Shown: positions 43,911 to 53,496 of the stretch, piece after piece
Position numbering within the stretch: position 1 is the first letter of the stretch
Layout: every line of letters starts with the position of its first letter
Assembly: GCA_963676655.2 (NCBI GenBank)
Contig: CAXXKX010000003.1
Location: forward strand, 2,976,001-3,040,000
Source: G963676655 sp963676655
Lineage (GTDB): Bacteria; Verrucomicrobiota; Lentisphaeria; Victivallales; Victivallaceae
Direction of reading: 5' to 3'
DNA: 64,000 bases
Notes under the pieces: model-generated
What the model was told of the DNA's origin: nothing
Database searches by the model: none
What the model saw: the letters and a program-made list of their open reading frames with translations, nothing else
Made by a program: the position numbers and the translations under genes

Positions 43911-44522
43911 ATGAAAAAGACTGCCAGGAAAAACACCGCCGCCGCGAACGCTGAAACCACCAACGTTCCCGTGATCACCGATCCGGAAGCTCCGGCAACC
44001 CGCGCCCAGCGCCAGTTGATCGGACATGCGATCAAGCAGGATGAATACCCGCGTTTTTCAAAGGAAGACTGGGATGCGTTGACCAAAGGCCGCGCCTCGG
44101 AAATCATCAACGAACTGCGTGGCGACCGTGAAGATTTTCCGGCCAGCGACGCCCAGAAGCAGAAGTTGTCCGAACTGATCCACAGCGGACATCTCAAGGG
44201 GCTGAAGCGCGATACCTACAAGAACCTGACTACTACTCAGGCCAAGCGCATGATCTACAAAGGCATCGAAAACGAAAAGGCCGGGACCATTGTTGAAGGG
44301 TTCGAGCCGCGTGAAGCGCTCCCAGCCAACGCTCCGATGACCGATCGTCAGAAGGAACGTCTGACCCAGCTTGTTTCAGACGGTTTTCTCAACCGTTTCG
44401 CTAACGGATATTTCCGTAAGATGACTCACGAACAGGCCAGCAAATTCATCGGCCTCGGCAAAGCCCGCGAATCCGAAGGCATCAAAGCCGAGCCTTACGT
44501 CCGCCCGGAAGCTGCGGCGTAA
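43911..44522 (+). CDS. protein with three LTKg-A-type modules (203 aa)
   Basis: 203 aa. After a basic, Ala-rich leader it has three copies of a ~35-aa helical module: 'RAQRQLIGHAIKQ...DWDALTKGRASEIINEL' (about 30-68), 'DAQKQKLSELIHSGH...TYKNLTTTQAKRMIYKG' (about 78-120) and 'TDRQKERLTQLVSDGFL...YFRKMTHEQASKFIGLG' (about 145-187). The shared pattern is Q..L..L......F......LT..QA..fI. AAAGGAAAAGG precedes the ATG. Possibly a DNA-associated accessory protein of the element; no catalytic motif is seen. Confidence 0.65.
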   Translation: MKKTARKNTAAANAETTNVPVITDPEAPATRAQRQLIGHAIKQDEYPRFSKEDWDALTKGRASEIINELRGDREDFPASDAQKQKLSELIHSGHLKGLKRDTYKNLTTTQAKRMIYKGIENEKAGTIVEGFEPREALPANAPMTDRQKERLTQLVSDGFLNRFANGYFRKMTHEQASKFIGLGKARESEGIKAEPYVRPEAAA

Positions 44523-44534
44523 AACGAGGAGGAA

Positions 44535-44585
44535 TTGGGGAAAACCGCGAAAACTTTTAAGGAAAGTTTTCCCATTTTTCCCCAA
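44535..44585. terminator. nested hairpin after the 43911 gene
   Basis: TTGGGGAAAA (44535-44544) pairs with TTTTTCCCCAA (44575-44585), enclosing GAAAACTTT/AAAGTTTTC (about 44549-44571). It lies 13 nt after the stop. Terminator or 3' stabiliser. Confidence 0.5.
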
Positions 44586-44618
44586 ACCCCTTTCCGGTTC
44601 TTTCAAACCTTTTTGTAT

Positions 44619-44663
44619 TCCCTGCGGCTTGCGAGGCAAGCCGCTGGGAGAGAATAAATTTTT
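44619..44663. terminator. bidirectional terminator between 43911 gene and relaxase
   Basis: A 14-bp perfect stem (TCCCTGCGGCTTGC, 44619-44632, with its complement 44636-44649, loop GAG) is followed by a T-run at about 44658-44664. It separates two converging genes, the standard place for a rho-independent terminator. Confidence 0.8.
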
Positions 44664-44696
44664 TTGATAATTAAATCTCCGCTTCTGCAGCACGGA

Positions 44697-47600
44697 TTAA
44701 ATATCAATCCCGCACGAACGGCTCCTGGACGGGGGCTCGTGACGAGGCGGTTCCGGTTTTATCAACTCCCTGCGCACTTTTTCCGATACCGTCTCAATCA
44801 GCCCGATGATATTCTGGATGCTCATAGCGCTGAACACCGGATATGGAATAGCGTCCAAATGTTCGGCCGCAATTAAAATACTTAATTGTCTTACCACTTC
44901 ATAACGCTGTTTCACTGGATCAGTCTGACCGGTAAACTTAACCGGATCGGCCTTGGAGACCGGCACTTCGTTGCGGACAATCTCCGGTTTGCCCTGCGCT
45001 TGCCGGGGAGCTTCCGGTTCCGAATGTTCCTGCTTCGGCGTTTCGCTTTCTGACTTGCGATACCAAGTCTTCATGCGTCGCCTGAGACTTTCCCGGTCGG
45101 CAATCGCGATTTCAAGATATCCTTCTTGCCTGATTCGTTCCTCTTCCGAGTCTGCATCCATATTAGATTTATTAATATCAATATCTTTGGATTCCGCTTC
45201 GAAATCCTGTACTTCAGCGTCCGGTCCATTCGGATCTTCGCCAAGCATTGCCATTAGCATCAGATAAGTTTCGTAGGCTGGGCCGCTTGTCACATTCGGT
45301 TTTTTAAGTGTCGGCCTAGTCTTTTTAACTGGCTTTTCGTCTGCAACTTCAGGCTTGTCAGCAGGTTTTTCTGCATAAGGTTTCAATTCCGTTGCCTGTT
45401 TTTCGGTCTCAACTTTCGGCAGAACTGTCTGCTTTTTCACATCAGTTTTCTGAATAGAAGGCTGCTTTTCAACTGTCGGTTCCGACACAGGTTCTTGTTC
45501 CGGCTTTTCGCCAAGCATTTCCATCAACATCAAATAAGTTTCGTAGGCTGGGCCGCTTGTCACGTTCGGTTTTTCAAGAGCAGGCTTGGTCTTCTTTACC
45601 GGCTCTTCGGCTGCAATATCAGGCTTATCAGCAATTTCCTCTATATAAGGTTTCGCTTCAGTTGTCTGCTTTTCTGCCTCAACTTTCGGCTGAACAGACT
45701 GCTTTTTCACATCAGTTTTCTGAATAGAAGGCTGCTTTTCAGCAGTCGGTTCCAGCACAGGAGCCTGAGTTTCGCTTACCGGCTCATCCATTTCCGGCTT
45801 TTCGCCAAGCATTGCCATTAACATCAGATAGGTTTCGTAGGCCGGACCGCTTGTTACATTCGGCTTTTCAAGAGCAGGCTTGGTCTTCTTTACCGGCTCT
45901 TCGGCTGCAATATCAGGCTTATCAGCAATTTCTTCTATATAAGGTTTCGCTTCAGTTGTCTGCTTTTCTGCCTCAACTTTCGGCTGAACAGACTGCTTTT
46001 TCACATCAGTTTTCTGAATAGAAGGCTGCTTTTCAGTAGTCGGTTCCAATGCAGGCACCTGATCTTCGTTTGCCAACACATCCATTTCCGGCTTTTCGCC
46101 AAGCATTGCCATTAACATCAGATAGGTTTCGTAGGCCGGACCGCTTGTTACATTCGGCTTTTCAAGAGTTGGCTTGGTCTTCTTAACCGGCTTTTTCGCT
46201 GCGACATCAGGCTTATCAATGGGAGCCTTTGCCTCCGGCTTGCCTTGCCGGAATGCCGCATCCGCACCAGCGCCAGCCGGACTGATCCCCGCCGTCTGCA
46301 AGTCAGGCGTCAGAGCGTCTGCGACATATTCGGATAACGCTTCAACCTTTTCCTTGACCTTACGGGCCAGTTTTGCAAAATTTTCTTTCGTCCATTCTAC
46401 CATCAAAGCCAGCGGATCGGGACGACATTCTTTTTTAAGTTCCTCCGCTGGTGGAACGCCCGGAGGATTCCGGCGTTCCGGTACCGGTGGTCCATCAATT
46501 TCATTCGAGGCGACCAGGTCGTGAACCGACAGCCGGTCGGTCGGAATCCCCATCAGTTTTTTCAGAAAATATTCCTTCTCCGGCACATGCAGCGACAGCT
46601 TGTATTTTCCACGGGAACAGGCCACATAAAAAGCCTGCTTCGACATCTTTTCCGCTGCCACCACCACATTCTGCGCGGTCATTCCCTGCGCGACATGAGA
46701 AGTCATAACCCAGCCGTATTTGATGCCTTTGAAGTTCTCCGGCAAACGAATCTCCATCAGTTCGCGCCGATTCGAGTCCAGCAGAATATATTCATTCGGC
46801 GCCCCCGCCGCGATCGCCAGACTGCCGTTGTTGATCTTGTAACCCGGCATCCGCAGATTGACCGTAAAACGGACCATATCACCTTGTCCAACCGGCAACG
46901 GCGCCGAGTCTCCGACATCGATGCCGCTACGGATTAACGACGGCTTGATTGCTTTGCCGTTACTCAAAATCAACCTGCCATCTGTGATATTGATCACTTC
47001 CGCTATCTCACCGGCCCGGGCGATTCCCCTGATTTTGGTATTGAAAAATACCTTCGTGCCGATCTGATAGTTGTCGATATTGGCCAACTGCGGCTTGGTC
47101 CAGCCCCAGGAACGGAACGACTCGACCAGATTGTTTTCGTCGTTGATGATTCGTCCCGCGGCTTTCATTTTTTCCCGGATCATCGTCGTCAGCACATCGC
47201 ACTCCCGATTGGTCGGCGATACCGCAATACAGTTCAGTGGTCTGCTTCCGTCATTGGTGGATTTCACAAAGTCATCAGCCGCTTTTTCCAGATATTTGCC
47301 CTCATCTTCATGGATAAAACCATGTTCGTCCAGATGTTCAAAACCTTCCTTACTGCTTCCTGCCGCAATCAGTTCAATCCCCCGGCGATACTCCGCCGTC
47401 TGCTGTCGATGAATCTGCGACAACGAAGTTTTAGTAATCTCCGAATGTTGCTCCAGCAGACGGAAAAAATCTCCGGCTTCGACCGAGGAATGCTGTCTGG
47501 CGTCCCCTACGAACAGCACCCGGTATTCGTTCTCCATAGCCAGGCGAATTACCTCGGAACCGTGCTTTAATGAATTCAAGCCGGATTCGTCAATGATCAG

Positions 47601-49148
47601 GTAAGACCCTTTCGGCGGCAGCTTGTCCTGATTCTGTAGGAACATCGCCACCGTCTGCGCTGAATTGAAATTTTCAGTGCGTAGCACATCAACCGCGCTG
47701 TTTGTCGGCGCAACCACATGAATATGCCTTACTCCGCCTTTGCGCAGGCACTTGCAGAGTTCCTGCAGGGTTGAAGTCTTTCCCGCACCGGCCACTCCGC
47801 GAAATACCATAAAAGGATCTTTCGAGCTTATCAGCGTCTCGATCACCTCTTTCTGAGCCGTATGGTCATGACCGTCTTTTACCTTGGAAAAAGGAACATA
47901 ATCGCTGACAAAATCCCGGCAAGTATTCTTGGCCTGGTTGACCGTCTGAATCGAATAATTTTCCCGTTCAATATTTTCTTCGGTCGTAAAATAGGGATTT
48001 ACAGCCGGTTTTCCAAGATTAATTAGTCCCGGCACTGCTTCAATAGCGGCATGAAGTTCCGCCAATCGCGTACTACCCAGATTCTGGTTCTGAACTTCCG
48101 CCAGAATTACGTCCCAACGTAACACGCTGTGCCGCTCAAAAAGCTGATCCATCACCTTTTTTATCTGCCCGGCAGCGTGTTCTTCATCAAAATGAAAAGG
48201 ACGGTCCTGGTCTTGACTGATTGCCTTAGCCGCCATGTCGATGAAACGCTCTTTTTCCTCTTGGGTGAACAGCGCCATCTTTATATCATCTACTTCTCTG
48301 GAAGTTTTCTCCAGCATCTTGCGACTACGGGTCTGCAAGGTCATTACCTTGATCTCATCCGTAGTCGGCTGACGCCCTCTCTCCGACACAAATTTCTCGA
48401 TCTCCTTATCGATCTGTTCCCGTCGCCTGGAACAGCGTTTTAAAATCTCATCGTCTATTCTTTTTAGTTCAAAACCGGTGATAAGCCCCTTGTCGGAACG
48501 CTTCATTTCGATGTCATAGCCCAGCCGGATACACTCACGCGCCAAGGCATTCTGATAGGATTTCCCGGCATAACGAATTGCCCGATACATTTCAGACGCA
48601 TCCAGCGCCTTGAATGAACCGTCCTCCTCCTGCGCGACATTAACGATTACATTGTGAGTATGCAATTGCGGATCAAGTAAACGGCTGTTCTCATGATGAT
48701 ATTCCGCATAGACGAATTTTCCGGTATAAAGGAAGTTTTTTGTCCCCCAGTTGTCGCCTCTGCGAACCCGAACCGCCGCAAAGCGTTCCAGCTCCTTCAT
48801 GCCGATTTCCACCGCTTTGCGATGCGCCTTAGCCAAACGCTTATCGAACAGTGCCATGACCGAAACCGACTTCTGAGCCGAACATTGGAAATCATAAAAA
48901 CGAATCGAATGAGGATTATTCCTTGGCGTAAGCTTTTCTTTTGTTACCGGATGAATATTCTGTTGAAATAACGAAAAGACTTCCTGCGTTACCGTCTCTC
49001 CGGACAATCCGAATGTAGATGCAAGATTACCTTTCCAGTGACCTGTGACTTTGTCTTTCTCACTGTAGTAATCATTACTTGAAAGATGTTTACGGTAAAA
49101 GTCCGCACCTTTACCATGACTAGCTTTTATCTTCGCCGCTGTGTACAA
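44697..49148 (-). CDS. MobF-type conjugative relaxase with RecD-like helicase (TrwC/TraI-like)
   Basis: About 1483 aa. The N-terminal TrwC relaxase domain has 'SSNDYYSEKD' (Tyr-Tyr, candidate nicking tyrosines) and the three-His metal motif in 'LLDPQLHTHNVIVN' (about 160). A helicase region has Walker A 'GVAGAGKTS' (about 453), 'YLIIDESG' and 'GDARQHSSVEAGD'. Then come a Pro/Glu/Lys-rich linker with four ~100-aa repeats (about 980-1316) and a basic end. It nicks oriT and unwinds the transferred strand. The start is uncertain: no ATG is usable. TTG 49148 has AAGGA 5 nt upstream and gives a normal MobF N-terminus; TTG 49202 is also in frame. No coupling protein or type IV secretion genes are in the window, so the element seems mobilisable rather than self-transmissible as far as can be seen. 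Confidence 0.85.
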   Translation of the reverse strand: MYTAAKIKASHGKGADFYRKHLSSNDYYSEKDKVTGHWKGNLASTFGLSGETVTQEVFSLFQQNIHPVTKEKLTPRNNPHSIRFYDFQCSAQKSVSVMALFDKRLAKAHRKAVEIGMKELERFAAVRVRRGDNWGTKNFLYTGKFVYAEYHHENSRLLDPQLHTHNVIVNVAQEEDGSFKALDASEMYRAIRYAGKSYQNALARECIRLGYDIEMKRSDKGLITGFELKRIDDEILKRCSRRREQIDKEIEKFVSERGRQPTTDEIKVMTLQTRSRKMLEKTSREVDDIKMALFTQEEKERFIDMAAKAISQDQDRPFHFDEEHAAGQIKKVMDQLFERHSVLRWDVILAEVQNQNLGSTRLAELHAAIEAVPGLINLGKPAVNPYFTTEENIERENYSIQTVNQAKNTCRDFVSDYVPFSKVKDGHDHTAQKEVIETLISSKDPFMVFRGVAGAGKTSTLQELCKCLRKGGVRHIHVVAPTNSAVDVLRTENFNSAQTVAMFLQNQDKLPPKGSYLIIDESGLNSLKHGSEVIRLAMENEYRVLFVGDARQHSSVEAGDFFRLLEQHSEITKTSLSQIHRQQTAEYRRGIELIAAGSSKEGFEHLDEHGFIHEDEGKYLEKAADDFVKSTNDGSRPLNCIAVSPTNRECDVLTTMIREKMKAAGRIINDENNLVESFRSWGWTKPQLANIDNYQIGTKVFFNTKIRGIARAGEIAEVINITDGRLILSNGKAIKPSLIRSGIDVGDSAPLPVGQGDMVRFTVNLRMPGYKINNGSLAIAAGAPNEYILLDSNRRELMEIRLPENFKGIKYGWVMTSHVAQGMTAQNVVVAAEKMSKQAFYVACSRGKYKLSLHVPEKEYFLKKLMGIPTDRLSVHDLVASNEIDGPPVPERRNPPGVPPAEELKKECRPDPLALMVEWTKENFAKLARKVKEKVEALSEYVADALTPDLQTAGISPAGAGADAAFRQGKPEAKAPIDKPDVAAKKPVKKTKPTLEKPNVTSGPAYETYLMLMAMLGEKPEMDVLANEDQVPALEPTTEKQPSIQKTDVKKQSVQPKVEAEKQTTEAKPYIEEIADKPDIAAEEPVKKTKPALEKPNVTSGPAYETYLMLMAMLGEKPEMDEPVSETQAPVLEPTAEKQPSIQKTDVKKQSVQPKVEAEKQTTEAKPYIEEIADKPDIAAEEPVKKTKPALEKPNVTSGPAYETYLMLMEMLGEKPEQEPVSEPTVEKQPSIQKTDVKKQTVLPKVETEKQATELKPYAEKPADKPEVADEKPVKKTRPTLKKPNVTSGPAYETYLMLMAMLGEDPNGPDAEVQDFEAESKDIDINKSNMDADSEEERIRQEGYLEIAIADRESLRRRMKTWYRKSESETPKQEHSEPEAPRQAQGKPEIVRNEVPVSKADPVKFTGQTDPVKQRYEVVRQLSILIAAEHLDAIPYPVFSAMSIQNIIGLIETVSEKVRRELIKPEPPRHEPPSRSRSCGIDI
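45230..46190 (-). repeat. four ~300-bp in-frame repeats in the relaxase C-terminus
   Basis: The marker 'LEKPNVTSGPAYETYLMLMAMLGE' region recurs at about 45230, 45515, 45815 and 46115 (spacing 285-300 bp), joined by 'KQPSIQKTDVKKQ' linkers. The two central units are nearly identical, so recent duplication or ongoing recombination is likely. Confidence 0.85.
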
Positions 49149-49592
49149 GAATATCCTTACACACCCCAAAGAAAAACTATCATCAAAAATATGAAAAATC
49201 AACCCGTTTTGACAAAAATCAGAAGGTTTTATAATTCCGCCGTTACCGGCAGACGCAATTTCCCATCAGTAGATGGGCTCTCAAAAATCACACAAGTTTT
49301 AAGCCTGCACCAAACCATCAAAAACAAGCGCCCAGCCAGAGGCATATGCAGTGATAGAGAAAGGACTAAAAAGAATAATTTCCTGTTCCATAATTCTAGT
49401 GAGCAAATGGTGCGAGAAGTTTCGGAAGATAATCTGTATGCGTTGGTCAACGAAAGCCATTGCAATGGCTTTCGTACAGGAAAGATTGGGAAGACTGTTA
49501 TGTAAATTAAGATCAACGTTTTATTTTTTTGCTATTTTTTTAAATAGGGTATTGACATTTAATGATACCATAAGGTATTTTAATATCATAAA
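49149..49592. other. intergenic region upstream of the relaxase, candidate oriT
   Basis: About 440 bp between the relaxase start and the IS5 element, with no gene I can support. It contains a 26-bp perfect palindrome (49450-49475: ACGAAAGCCATTG and its complement). MobF relaxases usually have oriT next to their gene, often with inverted repeats beside the nick site. The nick site itself cannot be named from sequence. Confidence 0.45.
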
Positions 49593-51111
49593 TAGTCGAC
49601 GCTGAAAAAGGCACTAAATAGTTTACGGTTAATTTGTTAAGGTTAATTTTTATAATATATTATTGCAAGGTAACAATTTAATAGTAGAGGTTTTCTTGCA
49701 AAATGATGACGAAAAACAGCGTTTCAACCACCAGTCAGGGTCATTTATTCAAGCCTTTTCTGCGTGATATCGTATCCGAACGGCATTCTTTGGTGAAACT
49801 GGCCGATGCAATTAACTGGCAAAGTTTTGATGAAGGTTTAGAGGAATGTTTCTGCTCCGATAACGGTCGTCCGTCTTTACCAACGCGCTTGATGGTCGGG
49901 TTGCATTATCTGAAGTATGCTTACGACATGAGTGACGAGGGCGTCCTTGAAGAGTGGCTGGAAAATCCATACTGGCAGTATTTCACCGGCGGCGAGTACT
50001 TTGAACATGAACTACCGCTGGATTCGTCAAGCATGACGCGCTGGCGTAAACGTCTGAGCAAGGCCGGAGCGGAGAAAATGCTTGAAGAGAGCATCAAAAC
50101 CGGGTTGCAGGCAGGTTTTATCAAGCGTACGGAGTTGAAACGGGTGAATGTCGACACCACGGTTCAGGAAAAAAATGTGCGTTATCCGACTGATTCACGG
50201 CTCTATGACCGGATGCGGGAACGTCTGGTCAAAGCGGCCCAGGTTCGCGACATCAAACTGCGTCAGAGTTACAAACGAAACGGCAAAAAAGCTCTGCGAA
50301 AACAGAGTGGTTATGCCCGGGCCCGTCAGATGAAACGAGCGAGAAAGGAAACCCGAAAACTCAGAACATACCTTGGGCGAGTTATGCGTGATATCGAGCG
50401 GAAAGCTGATTGTATCGACCTCGAATTACAAGAGCTACTGACGCTGGCACAACGTCTTTTAGAACAGAAAACAACCGATCAAAATAAACTCTATTCGATC
50501 CATGAACCCCAGGTTGAATGTGTCGCTAAAGGCAAGGCGCATAAGCGTTACGAGTTTGGCTGCAAAGTGGGATTCGTGACCGCCTCGAAAAGTAATTGGA
50601 TAGTCGGAGCGATGGCCTTTCGTGGTGCACCTTATGACGGTAAAACTTTGACTCCATCTCTGAAACAAACCACCAAACTGATTGGGCAGGAACCGGAAAT
50701 GGCGATATGTGACATGGGATATCGCGGACACCAATATCAGGGTGAATGTGATGTTCAAATAGTTAACCGTTACCGTAAGAAGTTGCCGGAGTCCCTGTGC
50801 CACTGGTGGCGGCGAAGATCGGCGATAGAACCGGTCATCGGTCACGCCAAAGCGGAAAACCGTCTGAATCGCAATCGTTTAAAAGGCAAAGCAGGCGATG
50901 AACTCAATGTCATCTTTGCCGGATGCGGCTTCAATCTTAGAAAGTTGCTCAGGTCATTCGACCTGCTTTGCGCCTTGATTACAGAACGCTTGATCTGTTC
51001 TTTGATACAGTACATAATCAGGTTTGGAAAAGGGAGAGCGCGAGAGGGAAAGAACCTTTCCTTAAAAGGTTTTTCCATCTCGTGAAAAAAGACCTTTTTC
51101 AGCATCGACTA
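49593..51111 (+). mobile_element. IS5-family insertion sequence
   Basis: Terminal inverted repeats TAGTCGACGCTGAAAAAGG (49593-49611) and its complement with one mismatch (51093-51111) bracket the transposase. TA at both outer edges may be target duplication. It has inserted between the relaxase upstream region and the AraC gene, so it may mark or obscure the right boundary of the island. Confidence 0.85.
49703..51085 (+). CDS. IS5-family transposase
   Basis: 460 aa. The N-terminal dimerisation/DNA-binding part has 'GRPSLPTRLMVGLHYLKYAYDMSDE' and 'DSSSMTRWRKRL'. The DDE core is visible as 'RVNVDTTVQEK' (D), 'MAICDMGYRGH' (D) and 'RRSAIEPVIGHAKAENRLNRN' (E with the Y/R-2-E-6-K-like helix). Full length with intact catalytic residues and matching terminal repeats, so the element may be active. 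ATG 49703 follows AGAGG-like bases with loose spacing. Confidence 0.9.
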   Translation: MMTKNSVSTTSQGHLFKPFLRDIVSERHSLVKLADAINWQSFDEGLEECFCSDNGRPSLPTRLMVGLHYLKYAYDMSDEGVLEEWLENPYWQYFTGGEYFEHELPLDSSSMTRWRKRLSKAGAEKMLEESIKTGLQAGFIKRTELKRVNVDTTVQEKNVRYPTDSRLYDRMRERLVKAAQVRDIKLRQSYKRNGKKALRKQSGYARARQMKRARKETRKLRTYLGRVMRDIERKADCIDLELQELLTLAQRLLEQKTTDQNKLYSIHEPQVECVAKGKAHKRYEFGCKVGFVTASKSNWIVGAMAFRGAPYDGKTLTPSLKQTTKLIGQEPEMAICDMGYRGHQYQGECDVQIVNRYRKKLPESLCHWWRRRSAIEPVIGHAKAENRLNRNRLKGKAGDELNVIFAGCGFNLRKLLRSFDLLCALITERLICSLIQYIIRFGKGRAREGKNLSLKGFSIS

Positions 51112-51213
51112 AGTAACATTGTAGATTTTGTAAAATCTTTCATTCAACAATTGATAAGTCGGACGGATGAGGATTATGAAGAGTGACAAAGTTCTTTGGT
51201 GCCCTTCAGTTTG

Positions 51214-52035
51214 TCAGTTCTTTTTTTGCATGGCATCGAAATAGCCGGGGATTGATTGCTGGTAGGATTGGGGTGAGACGCCGATTTTTTTCTTGAAAAG
51301 CCGGGAGAACTGGGCCGGGTCGTTGAAGCCGCATTCATAGGCGACATTTTTGACTGTGTTTCCCGGGTTTTCCAATAACCGGGCAGAATACCGCATCCGG
51401 CATCGCAATAAGTAATCATGAGGTGAAAAGCCGAGCTGTTGGCGAAAAATGGTTCTAAAACGACTATATGAAAGGCCCGATCTTTTGGCCTCTTTCTTAA
51501 AGTCATAAGACTGCATCGGGGAGTTTTCCAGGCGACGCGCAAGGTCGTCGATGTGACTGCTATAGCTTTGCACGGAGGAGCAGTATTGCTCATTCAGCAG
51601 CATAATATAAATCCTCTCCAAAAGCGTGACCGATCGTACCTGATTGCGTGGAAATCCAGCTTGAACCAGCGGGACCAGCGAGTGAAAGAGATTAGCAAAA
51701 GCCTGCGGATTTTTTACCTGAATTATGCCGTTGTCGCTGAAGTTGTCAAAACCGTTTTCAATCAGCCTGCACCCTCTCGGACCCTTGAACTGCACCCAGT
51801 GGTGATCCCAGCCGCTCCTATCCACCGCGCCATATTGGTAGGAGTGATCGGGAGAATGCCAGAACACGGAAGGCTGGTCAATAATCGACTGAGCTCCGCC
51901 GTCGACCCCGTAAAACATCTTGCCTGAAAGTATAAATTCAACCGACCAACTCCCGGGAAAACTGTGGTCGACCACTGCCCGGCAGCCTGGATGTATTCCG
52001 GCGTTGAGAAATGATATATCGTCAAAATAGTTCAT
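51214..52035 (-). CDS. AraC family transcriptional regulator
   Basis: About 273 aa. The N-terminal 150 residues resemble the cupin-like AraC sensor (GSWSVEFILSGKMFYGVDGG, PSVFWHSPDH). The C-terminal ~100 aa hold two helix-turn-helices (DFKKEAKRSGLSYSRFRTIFRQQLGFSPHDYLL and NTVKNVAYECGFNDPAQFSRLFKKKIGVSP). Diverges from the UroD-like gene across about 140 bp, so it probably regulates that gene. In Lentisphaerota such regulators commonly sit beside sulfatase and glycosidase genes. The ATG at 52035 was chosen over an in-frame TTG 9 nt upstream; neither has a strong ribosome site. Confidence 0.85.
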   Translation of the reverse strand: MNYFDDISFLNAGIHPGCRAVVDHSFPGSWSVEFILSGKMFYGVDGGAQSIIDQPSVFWHSPDHSYQYGAVDRSGWDHHWVQFKGPRGCRLIENGFDNFSDNGIIQVKNPQAFANLFHSLVPLVQAGFPRNQVRSVTLLERIYIMLLNEQYCSSVQSYSSHIDDLARRLENSPMQSYDFKKEAKRSGLSYSRFRTIFRQQLGFSPHDYLLRCRMRYSARLLENPGNTVKNVAYECGFNDPAQFSRLFKKKIGVSPQSYQQSIPGYFDAMQKKN

Positions 52036-52178
52036 ATTCGCCAATGTTAATTTTTATATTAGTAGTCAAATAAGTCATGATAATAATCAAAAAAGCTATT
52101 CCAAAACTGTTAAACAAGTATTAAACTTAATATAATCCAATAAAAATATATGTAAACAAATAATACAGGAAATATGCA

Positions 52179-53249
52179 ATGTCAACAAATGTAATGCAAA
52201 AAATAGCTGATAGAAAAAATAGCTGGGTGGAGTTTTGTCAGCCGGACGCCGCTCCCGGATTTATGTTTCTGGTCAATTACGTTCCTGACGGGCAATCCTG
52301 TTACGGACTGCAAGCTCCTCATAAATGGCCGTCTCTAAAGAACGAACGTATCGAGTATGCCTGGGATTTGTATCAGAAGATGATGGAAGCCGCCGAATGG
52401 TTGGATGATGACCGCATTCCCTTTTTGAACAATCTTACAGGAACCGAAATATTTGCAGAGGCTTTAGGTTGCAAAGTTGAACGTCCCGACCACACCAACC
52501 CTTTTGCTCTCCCGCGGATTATTTCAGCTGGTGAAGTGGCTGATATAAAAGTTCCGGAACTGAGCGGTTCGACCTTGGCGTATCTTTTTGATATAGCCGA
52601 TGAACTTTACCATCGCGGCGGCACTGCCTCCGTTATGAAGTTGGTTGATATCCAAAGCCCGATGGATATTGCGACATTAGTTTGGGATAAAACAAGTATC
52701 CTGATGGCAATGCTGGACGCACCTGAAGCAGTCAAAGAACTATCCGCTAAATGCGCCGAGTTACTGACCTCATTCATGGATGAATGGTTTAATCGTTACG
52801 GGAATGATTATGTAGCTCATTATCCTGATTATTTTATGCGTGGAGGCCTAACTCTTTCCGAAGATGAAATAGGGATAGTTGACCCGGAGACGTTCTCGAC
52901 ATTTTTCCGGGAAGAACTTGTTCAGTTGTCTGAGCATTTTGGTGGTATTGGAATTCACTGTTGCGCTGATTCCAGGCATCAATGGCAGAACCTTATGGAT
53001 ATTCCCGGACTTAGAGTGCTTAACCTAGTAAAACCATTGTCCCGACCAGTATCATTTATCACCGATGCCTACGAGTTTTTTGCCAATGGACCGGTGCAAA
53101 TGCATTCCGGCTGGATGCCGAACACCACAACATCTGAAATACCATCGCAGTTTCCAGCCAATGCTAGAGTAATATTTCAGCTGGATGCCAATACAAAAGA
53201 TGAGGCCATCGCTATATGCGATACTTTGAACGAATTACGAGGGACATGA
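52179..53249 (+). CDS. uroporphyrinogen decarboxylase-like (methyltransferase-type) protein
   Basis: 356 aa, TIM-barrel UroD/MtaA-like family. Visible elements: 'PFLNNLTGTEIFAEALGCKV', 'QSPMDIATLVWDKTSILMAMLDAPEAVKEL', the 'GGIGIHCCADSRHQW' strand with His and Cys in the position of the zinc ligands of methylcobamide methyltransferases, and 'NLVKPLS'. Paralogues unrelated to haem synthesis are very numerous in Lentisphaerota beside regulators; their substrates are unknown. It has no signal peptide. Transcription probably depends on the divergent AraC protein. Confidence 0.8.
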   Translation: MSTNVMQKIADRKNSWVEFCQPDAAPGFMFLVNYVPDGQSCYGLQAPHKWPSLKNERIEYAWDLYQKMMEAAEWLDDDRIPFLNNLTGTEIFAEALGCKVERPDHTNPFALPRIISAGEVADIKVPELSGSTLAYLFDIADELYHRGGTASVMKLVDIQSPMDIATLVWDKTSILMAMLDAPEAVKELSAKCAELLTSFMDEWFNRYGNDYVAHYPDYFMRGGLTLSEDEIGIVDPETFSTFFREELVQLSEHFGGIGIHCCADSRHQWQNLMDIPGLRVLNLVKPLSRPVSFITDAYEFFANGPVQMHSGWMPNTTTSEIPSQFPANARVIFQLDANTKDEAIAICDTLNELRGT

Positions 53250-53496
53250 CTTTGCGAAGAAAACCGCTTAACAGTTATTCGAAAGCTAGCAATGCTTGGA
53301 TGTGAAAAGAATAACATATTAGTCATAACAGCATCTCAGCGGCATCCTGAAGCATTATTACCGCGCGATTATTAAAACAAGAAGATTTAGAAAAAGGAGT
53401 TGCTTTTGTTTGAAATGCATATGTAAATATCATGAAGCAAAGAATCACTTTTAAACACTATATAAAATCATTAAAGCTAACATTAGGAGAGCAAGC

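Noticed and set aside
49086..49516. Frames on both strands in the relaxase upstream region
   Set aside because: Opposing frames of similar quality, no ribosome sites; the palindrome suggests a non-coding role.
53250..53373. Possible TGA read-through extending the UroD-like protein by about 40 codons
   Set aside because: An open stretch of that length is expected by chance, and the extension resembles nothing in the UroD family.
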